Source of the DNA: an uncultured Aquimarina sp.
GTDB taxonomy: Bacteria; Bacteroidota; Bacteroidia; Flavobacteriales; Flavobacteriaceae
Assembly: GCA_947500545.1 (NCBI GenBank)
Contig: CANMSO010000002.1
Coordinates: 186,001 to 250,000, forward strand
Reading direction: 5' to 3'
Length of the DNA: 64,000 nt
Below are positions 36,559 to 46,151 of the stretch, piece after piece. A model generated the notes under the pieces. It searched no databases, was not told where the DNA came from, and was given only the letters and a program-made list of their open reading frames with translations. The translations under genes were made by a program, and so were the position numbers. Each line of letters opens with the position of its first letter. Positions within the stretch are counted from its first letter, which is position 1.

Positions 36559-37671
36559 TTATTTTATAGATTCAATAATAAGCTTGGCAGTTTTTTCACT
36601 AGCACCTTTACCTCCTAACTTTTTTTCAAGATCGTAATAATCTAAAAACATTACGGCTCTTTTGTAATCGTCTATAATTTCAGTAAGTTCTTCTTTAAGT
36701 TTTTTGGTGTTAAAATCTCCTTGTATAAGTTCGGTAACCACAGGTTTATCCATAATAAGGTTTACCAAGGAAATATAATCCAGATTAATAACTCTCTTGG
36801 CAATTTGGTACGAAATATAACTTCCTTTATAGCATACAACTTCTGGGATTTTAAATAGGGCAGTTTCTAAAGTTGCCGTGCCCGAAGTCACCAAAGCTGC
36901 ATTACTTAAACTTAGTAGATCGTAGGTTTGATTCATTACCAAATTTACTCCTTGCTTTTTGATAAAAGGAGTATAAAAAGATGCGTCTTGGCTTGGAGCT
37001 CCTGCAATTACAAATTGATAATCGGGAAAGTCGTCAACCACAGTTAACATTACCTCTAGCATTTTTCTAATTTCTTGTTTTCTGCTGCCGGGAAGAATTG
37101 CAATAATAGGACGATCATCAAGATTATGCTTTTCTTTAAAAGCTTCTGGCATGATTTGTTTATGATCTGCTATAGCATCAATCAACGGATGCCCTACAAA
37201 TTGAACAGGAAACTCATGCTTATCTTCATAAAAGGATTTCTCGAAAGGAAGAATAACATACATCATATCAATGCATTGCTTAATGGTTTTAATCCTGCCT
37301 TCTTTCCAGGCCCATATCTGCGGGGAAATATAATAATGAGTCTTAAAACCTCTTTCTTTAGCCCATTCTGCAATACGCAAATTAAACCCTGGGTAATCTA
37401 TAAACACAATTACATCAGGTTGATATTCTAAAATATCTTGCTTGCAGGTTTTAATATTTTTTAAAATAGTAAATAGGTTAAGAATTACTTCTATAAACCC
37501 CATAAATGCAAGGTCACGATAGTGCTTGACTATTGATCCCCCAACCGCCTGCATAAGATCACCTCCCCAGAACCTAAAATCTGCTTGGGGATCCTCAATA
37601 AGAATAGATTTCATGAGATTAGCTCCGTGTAAATCACCAGAGGCTTCTCCTGCTATAAGGTAATACTTCAT
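36559..37671 (-). CDS. lpxB: lipid-A-disaccharide synthase
   Basis: This peripheral membrane GT19 glycosyltransferase joins lipid X and UDP-diacylglucosamine to make the lipid A disaccharide. The 370 residues match the family length. Signatures are the N-terminal GEASGDLHGANLM, YISPQIWAWKEGR, LPFEKSFYEDKHEFPVQFVGHPL, LPGSRKQEI and SGTATLETAL. It lies in the surE-lpxB arrangement seen in many Bacteroidota. Confidence 0.97.
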   Translation of the reverse strand: MKYYLIAGEASGDLHGANLMKSILIEDPQADFRFWGGDLMQAVGGSIVKHYRDLAFMGFIEVILNLFTILKNIKTCKQDILEYQPDVIVFIDYPGFNLRIAEWAKERGFKTHYYISPQIWAWKEGRIKTIKQCIDMMYVILPFEKSFYEDKHEFPVQFVGHPLIDAIADHKQIMPEAFKEKHNLDDRPIIAILPGSRKQEIRKMLEVMLTVVDDFPDYQFVIAGAPSQDASFYTPFIKKQGVNLVMNQTYDLLSLSNAALVTSGTATLETALFKIPEVVCYKGSYISYQIAKRVINLDYISLVNLIMDKPVVTELIQGDFNTKKLKEELTEIIDDYKRAVMFLDYYDLEKKLGGKGASEKTAKLIIESIK

Positions 37672-37702
37672 CTAAAAAATATCGATTTATGTTCCATAAA
37701 TG

Positions 37703-37999
37703 TTAACCAAATTTACTAATTGCTATGCAAATGGCTGCAATAAGTGTTGCAAGAAGTACACCACGTGCACGATAAAATTTGTTTTTTTTCAATAATAAAA
37801 AGAAAACTACAAGATTAGGGATAGCTCCCAAAACAATAAGACTGCCGAAAGAATCATTTCTTAATGACCCTTCAATAGTTTCTGTAAATGACATATTTTG
37901 TGAACTTAAGGCAGAAAAGATGAATGCACAAAGTACAAATCCTATGCTATTTACTGCCAAACCTAGTAAAACTCCAAAACCAATTTCTTTTTTAATCAT
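37703..37999 (-). CDS. small inner-membrane protein of unknown function
   Basis: The 98-residue protein has three hydrophobic segments (about 8-30, 52-70, 78-95) and no recognisable motif. Its start overlaps the surE end by 8 bases and it precedes lpxB by 31 bases, so it is embedded in the operon. The position suggests an envelope role, but no function can be read from the sequence. Confidence 0.8.
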   Translation of the reverse strand: MIKKEIGFGVLLGLAVNSIGFVLCAFIFSALSSQNMSFTETIEGSLRNDSFGSLIVLGAIPNLVVFFLLLKKNKFYRARGVLLATLIAAICIAISKFG

Positions 38000-38774
38000 G
38001 CAAAGACCAGTTGTTTAATTCTTGTATAAAATGATGTGCTGTGAGGTCAAATTGTGTAGGGACTATAGAAACATACCCTTGTTTTAGTGCCCATTCGTCA
38101 GTATCCTCACCTTTATCTTCATTAACGAATCTTCCAGAAAGCCAATAATACTCTCTACCCATTGGGTTGGTTCTTTTGTCAAACTCTTCCATCCAATGTG
38201 CGTTTGCCTGACGACAAATCTTAATTCCCTTAATTTCTTTTTCTGATAATCTAGGGATATTAACATTTAGCACTATTCCCTTTGGCAGCCCGTGTTTCAG
38301 CACATTTTCAACAATAGCTTTAATATATTTCTTAGAAGGTTCAAAATTAGCATCCATATTATAATCCAGCAGCGAAAATCCTATTGCTGGTATTCCCTCT
38401 ATACCTGCCTCTACGGCTGCGCTCATAGTTCCAGAATAAATAACATTAATTGCAGAATTAGATCCATGGTTAATACCACTGACACATAGGTCAGGTTTTC
38501 TGTCCATAATCTCACGAGCTGCCATTTTTACACAATCCGCAGGAGTTCCTGAGCAACTGTATTCTTTTTGAGGAGCATCTTTGTCAATAACAATAGGGTC
38601 ACAGTAAATCGTACTATTTACCGTTATTGCATGACCCATTCCGCTTTGTGGGCTGTCAGGAGCAACAACGCATACATCACCAATTTCATTCATAACGCCT
38701 ATTAATGCTCGTATTCCTGGAGCAGTAATTCCGTCGTCATTGGTAACCAAAATTAGTGGTTTTTTTTGAGTCAT
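37992..38774 (-). CDS. surE: 5'/3'-nucleotidase SurE
   Basis: The 260-residue protein is a metal-dependent nucleotide phosphatase. The signature TNDDG occurs near the N-terminus (residues 10-14), with the additional metal ligand Ser/Asn sites in APDSPQSGMGHAIT and SGINHGSNSAINVIYSGTMS. It leads the operon surE - membrane gene - lpxB - C40 peptidase - comEC. Confidence 0.96.
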   Translation of the reverse strand: MTQKKPLILVTNDDGITAPGIRALIGVMNEIGDVCVVAPDSPQSGMGHAITVNSTIYCDPIVIDKDAPQKEYSCSGTPADCVKMAAREIMDRKPDLCVSGINHGSNSAINVIYSGTMSAAVEAGIEGIPAIGFSLLDYNMDANFEPSKKYIKAIVENVLKHGLPKGIVLNVNIPRLSEKEIKGIKICRQANAHWMEEFDKRTNPMGREYYWLSGRFVNEDKGEDTDEWALKQGYVSIVPTQFDLTAHHFIQELNNWSLHD

Positions 38775-38943
38775 AGCTTGAGAATTTTACGAGCGTAAAA
38801 ATACACTTTTTTTATACGAAATTTCGTGGAACCAAAGAGTAAGGCGTAATATTAGTTCATTTAAGAAAAATTTAGTAATATTACCTGTTATTGGCACGAT
38901 TTTTAATGTATTTTGCCTGAAACCCCTAAATTTAATTAAGCGT

Positions 38944-41079
38944 ATGAAAAAGAGTTTTTTGATTTTGATGCTTACCGTGATTGTTTCGGCTGCTTCTTGC
39001 AGTTTTACTACCAAAGTTGAAAATGATCCGGATAAAGACAAATTACTGATTGATTTAATAAGTTATGTCTTGGGAAAAGGACACTATGATGCAAAGGATA
39101 TAAATGATGATTTTTCTAAGGAAGTCTTTGCAGATTATATTGAAGCTCTTGATCCCCTCAAAAGATATTTTTACCAAAGTGATATCGAAGAATTTAAAAA
39201 GTTCGAAAAGCTTATCGATGATGAGATTAGAAATAAAGAAATTACTTTTTTTAATCTGACCTATGATCGATTACAAGAAAGAATGATTGAAGCACGATTG
39301 CTTCATAAAGAAATTCTAGAAAAGCCTTTTAATTTTCAGAAGGACGAAAATATCGATACAGATTATGAAAAACTATCTTATGTAGAGAACAAAAAAGAAA
39401 TGTTGGATCGATGGAGGCTGCAGCTTAAGTTTAATGCATTGTCTAGTTACTACGATAAGGTCGAAGAACAGATAGATTCAGTTTCTACTAATAGTAATTA
39501 TGAGCGTAAATCATCTACTGCTTTAGAAGAAGAGGCACGTGAAAACACCAAATCTTCATTAAAGGAGTATTTTGAGTTTGCAGATGATTTAGAAAGAAAA
39601 GACTGGTTTTCAATCTATATTAATTCTATAGTAGAAGAATTTGACCCGCATACCTATTATTTCGCTCCTCAGGATAAGGATCGATTTGATATCGCAATGT
39701 CTGGAAAATTAGAAGGTATTGGTGCAAGGCTGCAAAAGAAGAACGATAATGTAAAGATTATTGAAATTATTTCTGGTGGCCCGGCATGGAGAGGTAATAA
39801 AGTTGAGGTTGGAGACCTTATAATGAAGGTGAAGCAAGAGGATGAAAAAGAACCTGTAAGTGTTGTAGGGATGCGTCTTGATGATGCGGTAAGCTTGATA
39901 AAGGGACCAAAGGGTACAAGAGTTAGCCTAACCGTAAAAAAAGTGGATGGTACTACAGAAATAGTTGAAATCACAAGAGATGTTGTAGAGCTTGAAGAGA
40001 CTTATGCAAAATCCTCTTTGGTAAAAAAGGATGATAAGACCTTTGGAATAGTTAATTTACCAAAGTTTTATTTTAACATGCAGGATTATAATCAACGTAA
40101 TGCAGCAAAAGATGTAAAACAAGAAATTATACGTCTTAAAGAGCAGGACATGGACGGTCTTGTGGTTGATTTAAGGGATAATGGAGGAGGATCCTTGCAA
40201 ACTGTTGTGGATATTGCAGGTCTGTTTATAGAAAAGGGGCCTATTGTTCAAGTGAGAACAAAGGGAGAATCTCCAGAAGTTTTAAGTGATAAAGATAGAA
40301 ACATCCTTTGGGATGGACCTCTTGTAATTTTGGTTAATGAGTTATCAGCTTCGGCTTCAGAAATTTTGGCTGCAGCAATGCAAGATTATAAACGAGCTAT
40401 CATTATAGGGAGTAAGCAAACCTATGGTAAGGGTACTGTGCAAAATGTAATGGATCTTAATCGTTGGATGAGAAGTAATGATTTTGGAGACCTTGGAGCT
40501 TTGAAACTTACTACTCAAAAATTTTATAGAGTTAATGGTGGATCAACACAACTTGAAGGTGTAAAGAGTGATGTTGTGGTGCCAGATCGCTATAGTTATA
40601 TTGACATAGGTGAAAAAGATCAGGAAAATCCATTGCCTTGGGATAAAATTCCTGCAGCAGATTACTCTATTTGGGATGGTTATATAGATTTTGACCAAAC
40701 TATTAGTAATAGCAAAGCAAGAATGTCTACAAATGATCAATTAAAATTGATTGAAGAAAATGCGAAATGGGTTAGACAAAAAAGAGATATTAATATATAC
40801 TCCCTAAAGTATGATAATTATAAAAATAATATCATACTTAATGAGAAGCAAGCCGAGCGTTTTGATGCCATAAATGATTACAAAACAGATCTTACTTTTG
40901 AGTCATTGCCATACGAAAATGAGTTGATTAAACAAGACTCAATTCTAGCAGAGAAAAGAAAAAGATGGCATGAAAGTTTAAGTAAAGATGTTTATGTAGA
41001 AGAGGCTATTAGTGTACTTGAGGATTTGAAAATTAATAATATTCGAAGATCCAAAAACCCTCTTACGCTAAAGAATTAA
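38944..41079 (+). CDS. tail-specific (carboxy-terminal processing) protease, S41 family
   Basis: This 711-residue periplasmic serine protease degrades proteins from their C-termini, often trimming cell-wall enzymes. It has a lipoprotein-like signal (VSAASCSF), an N-terminal helical domain, a PDZ domain (about 235-340, IEIISGGPAWRGNKVEVGD) and the S41 core with DLRDNGGGSL and SASASEILAAAMQDY, whose second Ser and the Lys in GSKQTYGKGTVQ form the Ser/Lys dyad. A C-terminal DUF3340-like helical tail follows. It is divergent from surE and 6 bases upstream of an ABC permease gene. Confidence 0.93.
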   Translation: MKKSFLILMLTVIVSAASCSFTTKVENDPDKDKLLIDLISYVLGKGHYDAKDINDDFSKEVFADYIEALDPLKRYFYQSDIEEFKKFEKLIDDEIRNKEITFFNLTYDRLQERMIEARLLHKEILEKPFNFQKDENIDTDYEKLSYVENKKEMLDRWRLQLKFNALSSYYDKVEEQIDSVSTNSNYERKSSTALEEEARENTKSSLKEYFEFADDLERKDWFSIYINSIVEEFDPHTYYFAPQDKDRFDIAMSGKLEGIGARLQKKNDNVKIIEIISGGPAWRGNKVEVGDLIMKVKQEDEKEPVSVVGMRLDDAVSLIKGPKGTRVSLTVKKVDGTTEIVEITRDVVELEETYAKSSLVKKDDKTFGIVNLPKFYFNMQDYNQRNAAKDVKQEIIRLKEQDMDGLVVDLRDNGGGSLQTVVDIAGLFIEKGPIVQVRTKGESPEVLSDKDRNILWDGPLVILVNELSASASEILAAAMQDYKRAIIIGSKQTYGKGTVQNVMDLNRWMRSNDFGDLGALKLTTQKFYRVNGGSTQLEGVKSDVVVPDRYSYIDIGEKDQENPLPWDKIPAADYSIWDGYIDFDQTISNSKARMSTNDQLKLIEENAKWVRQKRDINIYSLKYDNYKNNIILNEKQAERFDAINDYKTDLTFESLPYENELIKQDSILAEKRKRWHESLSKDVYVEEAISVLEDLKINNIRRSKNPLTLKN

Positions 41080-41085
41080 ATATTA

Positions 41086-42198
41086 ATGCCTGAAACAAAA
41101 TCAAACTCTTTAAGTTTACTAGCGCTTCAAAAATTCAAAAAGAATTTTTGGGGCGTTTTGAGTTTTTGCTTTATAGTTTTTTGTGCTTTTATAGCTGTTT
41201 TTGCATATGTTTTTGCTCCTGATAATTCGCAAAACGCAAATCAGATGCATTTATCTATTCATTCTAAACCTCCTGGTTTTAAAGTAAAAATGCTAACCAT
41301 TCCCTCTCATGATTTATCTGATCAATCGTTTCTTAGTAAAGTTTTTTTCGGAGAAAAAAATACGGATTCAGAGATTCCTATAGATCAATATACTGTAGAA
41401 AACAATAGTTTAAAAATTACTCCTTATAGCGAGGGAGAGATTATTGGGGTTTCAAAGGAAATTGAATTACAAAGTTTCCCCAAGGATTTAACTGCAGAAG
41501 GGGTTGCTAATAAATTTATTAAGGAAAGACGGTTTTTATTAGGGACTGATAAATACGGTAGAGACTTATTAAGCAGGATGCTGGTGGGAATTCGCATTTC
41601 GTTTTCTATAGGATTTGTTGCGGTATTAATTTCTTTGATTTTAGGAATATCGCTAGGAGCGGTTGCCGGCTATTTTGGAGGGAAAATAGATGCAATGATT
41701 ATGTGGTTGATCAATGTCACATGGTCTATACCTACATTGCTTTTGGTTATTGCAATTACTTTGGCTTTAGAAAAGGGCTTCTGGCAAGTTTTTATTGCAG
41801 TTGGACTCACCATGTGGGTCGAAGTAGCCCGTATAGTAAGAGGGCAGGTATTAAGTATAAAGCAGATGCAATATGTAACCGCGGCAAGAGCATTAGGATA
41901 CACTAATTTTAGAATAATCACAAAACATATACTACCTAATAGTTTAGCTCCCGTAATCGTAATTTCTGCGGCAAATTTTGCAGCAGCTATTCTTATTGAA
42001 AGTGGACTTAGTTTTCTTGGTATAGGAGCACAACCACCTATGCCCAGTTGGGGAGCAATGATAAAGGATCACTATTCTTATATCATTTTAGGTAAAGCAT
42101 ACCTTGCCATAATACCAGGATTGGGTATTATGAGCCTTGTAATGGCATTTATGCTTATTGGTAATGCACTTAGAGATGCGTTGGATGTAAAGAGGTAA
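41086..42198 (+). CDS. oligopeptide ABC transporter permease, DppC/OppC type
   Basis: The 370-residue inner-membrane permease has TM1 near residues 20-45, a roughly 110-residue periplasmic insertion, and five more helices at the C-terminal end. The cytoplasmic EAA loop is visible (EVARIVRGQVLSIKQMQYVTAARALG) and so is the typical GTDKYGRDLLSRMLVGIRIS entry. It would form half of an oligopeptide or dipeptide importer. No DppB, ATPase or binding protein lies nearby. It begins 6 bases after the tail-specific protease gene. Confidence 0.9.
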   Translation: MPETKSNSLSLLALQKFKKNFWGVLSFCFIVFCAFIAVFAYVFAPDNSQNANQMHLSIHSKPPGFKVKMLTIPSHDLSDQSFLSKVFFGEKNTDSEIPIDQYTVENNSLKITPYSEGEIIGVSKEIELQSFPKDLTAEGVANKFIKERRFLLGTDKYGRDLLSRMLVGIRISFSIGFVAVLISLILGISLGAVAGYFGGKIDAMIMWLINVTWSIPTLLLVIAITLALEKGFWQVFIAVGLTMWVEVARIVRGQVLSIKQMQYVTAARALGYTNFRIITKHILPNSLAPVIVISAANFAAAILIESGLSFLGIGAQPPMPSWGAMIKDHYSYIILGKAYLAIIPGLGIMSLVMAFMLIGNALRDALDVKR

Positions 42199-42235
42199 TT
42201 GTTATTAGATCTTCTTTTACATCTTCTAAGCTTAC

Positions 42236-43825
42236 TTAAGCATCTGTAGTTTCTTCCATTTCAGAAACAGGGTTATTATGCTTTTCTAGCATCGCACTCA
42301 TAAAATGGAAGAATTCATCATAACTATACTTTTTTGGATACACAGCTCCATTAATCACAGATGCAGGAGTATAGGGAATACTATTATTATTTGACCATTC
42401 TGATTGTTTATGTAGCACTTCTACGTACATTGGGTTATTTTTTGGTGCTTCATATTTTTTTGTCCAGTTGCCAAAGGTTCTATCGGCAAACCAATTTGAG
42501 TATGCATCTACAAAACTTTCTGAACCTTGGTCATGATAAATTTCTAATAATCTCAGTGCTATTTGCGTAGGTTCAGAATTTTGATCATCTAAATTTACCC
42601 CTAAACGGATAACAATTTGCAATTTGTCTCCCATAGCTTTTAGAATTCGGGTATAGGCCTCAAAGGCATCTTTACAATATCCACACATCGGATTTGTAAA
42701 GCTAATAATCTTAAAATCAGAGTTTGGATTACCCAAAACTATTTCATTTTTAAAAGTGGCGGTATCCTCTATTTTTTCTGATAGACTTAGTAAATGATCA
42801 AATATTTGATCATCTCTTTTAAATTGATTTAATTTTAAGTTTTCTGCATTAGAGCTTTTACTTTCCACCACTTTTTCTTTTGTAAAAAGATAGACTAACG
42901 TAAATAACGTAGTGAGCAGTACAAAACTAGAAATCAACCTAATATCGATTGCAAATTCAAGACTTCTTATTGCAATTGCCGTTAGTCCAATAGATACAGC
43001 AGCAATAGTTAGACATAGAGCACACCATTTTTTTATAATAAAAGCTTGAGAATAGAAAGAATATAATACAAATGGAATGCCGATTATTGATGGAAATAGT
43101 AATGCACTATTAAAACCGAAAAATACCTGATATAGAGTTAATGATCCAAAAAATACAATACCAGCATCCGAAAGGCCGAAGTTTTTAAATAATTTGCCAC
43201 TATTATTATTTATTACATCTCCACAATTAGTGTTTCCAACCGAAGTACAGAACTGATGGATTGTTTCTGATTGTATACCTAAGCTTTCACGAAGAGCAAA
43301 ATAACTAAAGACCAAGCCCGTAATAGTTACTAATAAGAATATGATTTGATCGATACCCCATGGTTTGGTGATAATAGTGGCTACTAAACTTAAAGATAGC
43401 ATGATCACTAGCAAGCTTTGTAGAAATGAATCTTTAGGAGTAAAACTTTGCTTTTCATTATATTCTACGGCTATGACTTTTGGGACCCAAATCTCTTTAA
43501 ATTTCTCATAATCAAATTTCTTTTTTGATAGGCTAGAATGTTTGATCTCTATAGTTTTTTCTTTTTTGACTATGGAAACAATCTCATCCGATTTTTCAGT
43601 TTTTATCAAAGAGACAAAGCTTTTTGGTAACTGATCTAATGCCTCTTTAGGTACTTCTACAGCAATATTATCTATATCAAAATAATCCAGAGTATCAGTA
43701 ATCGATTGAAAACTAGGATAATTTGGATGTATTTGTAATTGAAGTTCTAGATCTTTTTTATCATAATTTCTGATTCTATTTTGAATCAAAACACTTTCAA
43801 CAATTTTTTCAATAGTATTTTCCAT
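42236..43825 (-). CDS. C39-like / VKOR / thioredoxin-fold fusion (disulfide-forming enzyme)
   Basis: The 529-residue protein has three parts. Residues 1-115 resemble a C39 peptidase domain (LQIHPNYPSFQSITDTLDYF) but lack the catalytic Cys. Residues 130-320 form a VKOR domain with about five helices, the loop Cys pair C193/C201 and the redox motif C268-A-L-C271. Residues 340-520 form a DsbA-like thioredoxin fold with MCGYCK (C381, C384) after NPNSDFKIISFTNP. VKOR-thioredoxin fusions oxidise substrate cysteines and pass electrons to quinones. The domains should point the C-terminal thioredoxin fold to the periplasm. It is divergent from a nuclease gene across a long inverted repeat. Confidence 0.88.
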   Translation of the reverse strand: MENTIEKIVESVLIQNRIRNYDKKDLELQLQIHPNYPSFQSITDTLDYFDIDNIAVEVPKEALDQLPKSFVSLIKTEKSDEIVSIVKKEKTIEIKHSSLSKKKFDYEKFKEIWVPKVIAVEYNEKQSFTPKDSFLQSLLVIMLSLSLVATIITKPWGIDQIIFLLVTITGLVFSYFALRESLGIQSETIHQFCTSVGNTNCGDVINNNSGKLFKNFGLSDAGIVFFGSLTLYQVFFGFNSALLFPSIIGIPFVLYSFYSQAFIIKKWCALCLTIAAVSIGLTAIAIRSLEFAIDIRLISSFVLLTTLFTLVYLFTKEKVVESKSSNAENLKLNQFKRDDQIFDHLLSLSEKIEDTATFKNEIVLGNPNSDFKIISFTNPMCGYCKDAFEAYTRILKAMGDKLQIVIRLGVNLDDQNSEPTQIALRLLEIYHDQGSESFVDAYSNWFADRTFGNWTKKYEAPKNNPMYVEVLHKQSEWSNNNSIPYTPASVINGAVYPKKYSYDEFFHFMSAMLEKHNNPVSEMEETTDA

Positions 43826-43976
43826 GAGCCCTTAAGATGTATTATAAAAGAGTAATTTTAGTCTAAAGAATTAACTCCTCTAAAGTAAAACTTTAAATAT
43901 TGGAAACAAACATGGGTAATACTTAAAATAAAAGCGGAATAACCATAATAAGTATTTTAGGCCTGATGTTTTTTAT

Positions 43977-44088
43977 AATATTTCGTTTTTAAGTGCTACC
44001 TAATTGTATAAAAAGAAAAAGTATTAGAACTTGATTATTTTGATACTTTTGTATCTCATAATTAGGTAGCACTTAAAAACGAAATATT
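43977..44088. repeat. 29-bp perfect inverted repeat flanking divergent promoter-like elements
   Basis: Left arm 43977-44005 and right arm 44060-44088 are perfect reverse complements over 29 bases (starting AATATTTCG, ending CCTAATT), separated by 54 bases. Within the spacer TACTTTTG (44044-44051, plus) and TACTTTTT (minus, 44023-44016) face outward, and an 8-bp inner stem pairs 44017-44024 with 44043-44050. The right arm reaches into the TTG start of the nuclease gene. The 261-base gap from 43826 to 44086 holds nothing else that I can recognise. Confidence 0.9.
44044..44051 (+). promoter_or_regulatory. Nuclease promoter, -7 element inside the inverted repeat spacer
   Basis: TACTTTTG is a full match to TAnnTTTG, 36 bases before the TTG start. 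No TTG lies at the normal -33 distance. Confidence 0.5.
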
Positions 44089-44887
44089 GAAAAGAAAATA
44101 TCTGTATCCATTATTAATTATACTAGTAACAATTGGATTTTATTACTTCGAGGAACGCCTAGATGGAAACCTTGTATATCAAAATGAAAAAACGAAGGAG
44201 ACATCTGATTTTGGTTTTTTCTATTTACCAACATCTACTACAGGATCCATTATAGTTCATGATTATTATGCTTTGTCATATTCTGAAAAGCATGAGCAGG
44301 CTGAATGGGTAGCATATGAATTGAAGCGAGATCAAGTAACAGCAAATGATTTTAAAAGACCTTATTTTGAAATTGATAAAAAGGTAAGAACTTCTTCTGC
44401 AGATTGGCGCAATTACAAGAAATCAGGTTACGATAGAGGGCATTTGTGTCCGGCTGGGGATAGAGGGTTTGATTATAAAGCTTTTGAAGAAACGTTTCTT
44501 ACATCAAATATTTCACCTCAAAATCATGAATTTAATAGTGGTATTTGGAATTATCTCGAACAAAAAGTAAGATACTGGGCAAAGGCCTATGATGGGGTTT
44601 ATGTAGTGACCGGAGGAGTTTTATCTGGTAATCTTAAAACTATTGGATACGAGGCTGTATCTGTACCTAAGTATTTTTATAAAGTAATACTAAAAGGAGG
44701 TTCTAAAAACCCTAAAATGATTGCTTTTTTAATGCCACATAAAGATTCTGATAAATCATTAAAGGAATTTGTTGTGCCCGTTAATAAGCTAGAAGAGCTT
44801 ACAGGAATCGATTTTTTTCCAACATTGGATGATAAAATTGAAGAACAATTAGAAGCTTCGTCAACTACCAAAGGCTGGAAATTCTAA
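44087..44887 (+). CDS. DNA/RNA non-specific endonuclease, membrane-anchored or exported
   Basis: The 266-residue protein belongs to the beta-beta-alpha-metal nucleases (NUC family). The DRGHLCPAGDR motif holds the catalytic His119, and the downstream NISPQNHEFNSGIWNYLE holds the metal-binding Asn. A hydrophobic N-terminal segment (YPLLIILVTIGFYYF) acts as a signal anchor or signal peptide. The start is TTG at 44087: a TAG at 44063-44065 closes the frame upstream and no ATG lies between. The TTG overlaps the right arm of a 29-bp inverted repeat. It may digest external nucleic acid for nutrition. Confidence 0.92.
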   Translation: MKRKYLYPLLIILVTIGFYYFEERLDGNLVYQNEKTKETSDFGFFYLPTSTTGSIIVHDYYALSYSEKHEQAEWVAYELKRDQVTANDFKRPYFEIDKKVRTSSADWRNYKKSGYDRGHLCPAGDRGFDYKAFEETFLTSNISPQNHEFNSGIWNYLEQKVRYWAKAYDGVYVVTGGVLSGNLKTIGYEAVSVPKYFYKVILKGGSKNPKMIAFLMPHKDSDKSLKEFVVPVNKLEELTGIDFFPTLDDKIEEQLEASSTTKGWKF

Positions 44888-44897
44888 TCTTAAGACT

Positions 44898-46151
44898 TTA
44901 CCATTCATTAACACGATTAGCATCTAGTTTAATAAATATAAAAAGCAATATAGTAAAACCCCATAATCCTGATCCGCCATAGCTGAAAAAGGGGAGAGGA
45001 ATCCCAATGGTTGGAAGCAGACCAGTTACCATACCAATGTTAATGGCAAAATGAATAAACAGAATTCCTACAACACTATATCCGTACACTCGACTGAATT
45101 GTGATTTTTGACGTTCTGCCAGGTTAATAAGTCGAATCAATAGTAGGACAAAGAGGACAACTACAAAGGTTGCTCCCAGAAAGCCCCATTCTTCTCCAAC
45201 TGTACTAAAGATATAGTCGGTATGTTGTTCGGGAACAAAACCTCCTTTTGTTTGTGTACCTTCTTTCCATCCTTTTCCGGTCCAACTGCCACTTCCAATT
45301 GCAATCTGACTTTGATTAGTATTGTATCCAATTCCTTTAGAATCTACTTCCTTGCCCAAAACAATATTAAATCGATCACGATGTCGCTGTTCGAATACAT
45401 TATTAAAAATGTAATTTACCGAAAAACAAAAGCCAGTAATAACCACTAGTGTAAGAAGAAATTTAGAATATGGCGGTTTTTGTTTTCTGTTTTTAATCAA
45501 AATAAAGAGCATTACCGCTGCAATCGCGAGAACTACCCATAATGGTTTAAAAAGTAAGGTAAGTATAAATAAAACTGCTGCAGAAACACCTACAATAAGA
45601 TATATCGCAGCCAATCCTTCTCTATAAAGTGGAAAGAAAAAAGCCGCATATACTAAGGCACTTCCGGGATCGGGTTGCGGTATGATGACTAATGCCGGTA
45701 ATGCAATAATTAAAAAAGCTCTTAGTTGGTGCCCTATTAATTTAATGTTGGTTTGCATATCGCTCAGGAATTTGGCAAGAGCAAGAGCGGTACAAGCCTT
45801 TGCAAATTCTGAAGGTTGTAAGCCAACAGGTCCAAAAACATACCAAGAAGTGGCTCCCGAAATTGTTTTTCCGAAGACAAAAAGACCCAAAAGTGAGAGT
45901 ATTGATATCACATAAATCAATCCTGCAAATCGCTCATAAAACTTAACTTCGATGGCTTGTATAATAATAATGATGACAATGCTAAATAAGATCCAAAAAG
46001 CTTGCTTTACGTGGGCTTGGGAGAAATCAGTGAGCGAAAATGTTTCATTTTCATAGGATGCAGAATAGATATTTCCCCAACCAAAACTTACTAGTAATAA
46101 AAATAATAAAACCGTTACCCAATCAATAGCGGCAACACTGGATCTTGCCAT
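44898..46151 (-). CDS. rodA: RodA peptidoglycan glycosyltransferase (SEDS family)
   Basis: This 417-residue polytopic membrane protein polymerises peptidoglycan strands for side-wall growth with PBP2. It has about ten helices with SEDS signatures: FGKTISGATSWYVFGPVGLQPSEFAK, IIPQPDPGSALVYAAF, EQHTDYIFSTVGEEWG and PFFSYGGSGLW near the C-terminus. It is the last gene of mreB-mreC-mreD-mrdA-rodA, sharing one base with the PBP2 gene. Confidence 0.97.
   Translation of the reverse strand: MARSSVAAIDWVTVLLFLLLVSFGWGNIYSASYENETFSLTDFSQAHVKQAFWILFSIVIIIIIQAIEVKFYERFAGLIYVISILSLLGLFVFGKTISGATSWYVFGPVGLQPSEFAKACTALALAKFLSDMQTNIKLIGHQLRAFLIIALPALVIIPQPDPGSALVYAAFFFPLYREGLAAIYLIVGVSAAVLFILTLLFKPLWVVLAIAAVMLFILIKNRKQKPPYSKFLLTLVVITGFCFSVNYIFNNVFEQRHRDRFNIVLGKEVDSKGIGYNTNQSQIAIGSGSWTGKGWKEGTQTKGGFVPEQHTDYIFSTVGEEWGFLGATFVVVLFVLLLIRLINLAERQKSQFSRVYGYSVVGILFIHFAINIGMVTGLLPTIGIPLPFFSYGGSGLWGFTILLFIFIKLDANRVNEW

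Noticed and set aside
43826..43976. A hidden small peptide gene between the VKOR fusion and the nuclease
   Set aside because: No open frame over about 10 codons with a plausible start was seen on either strand.
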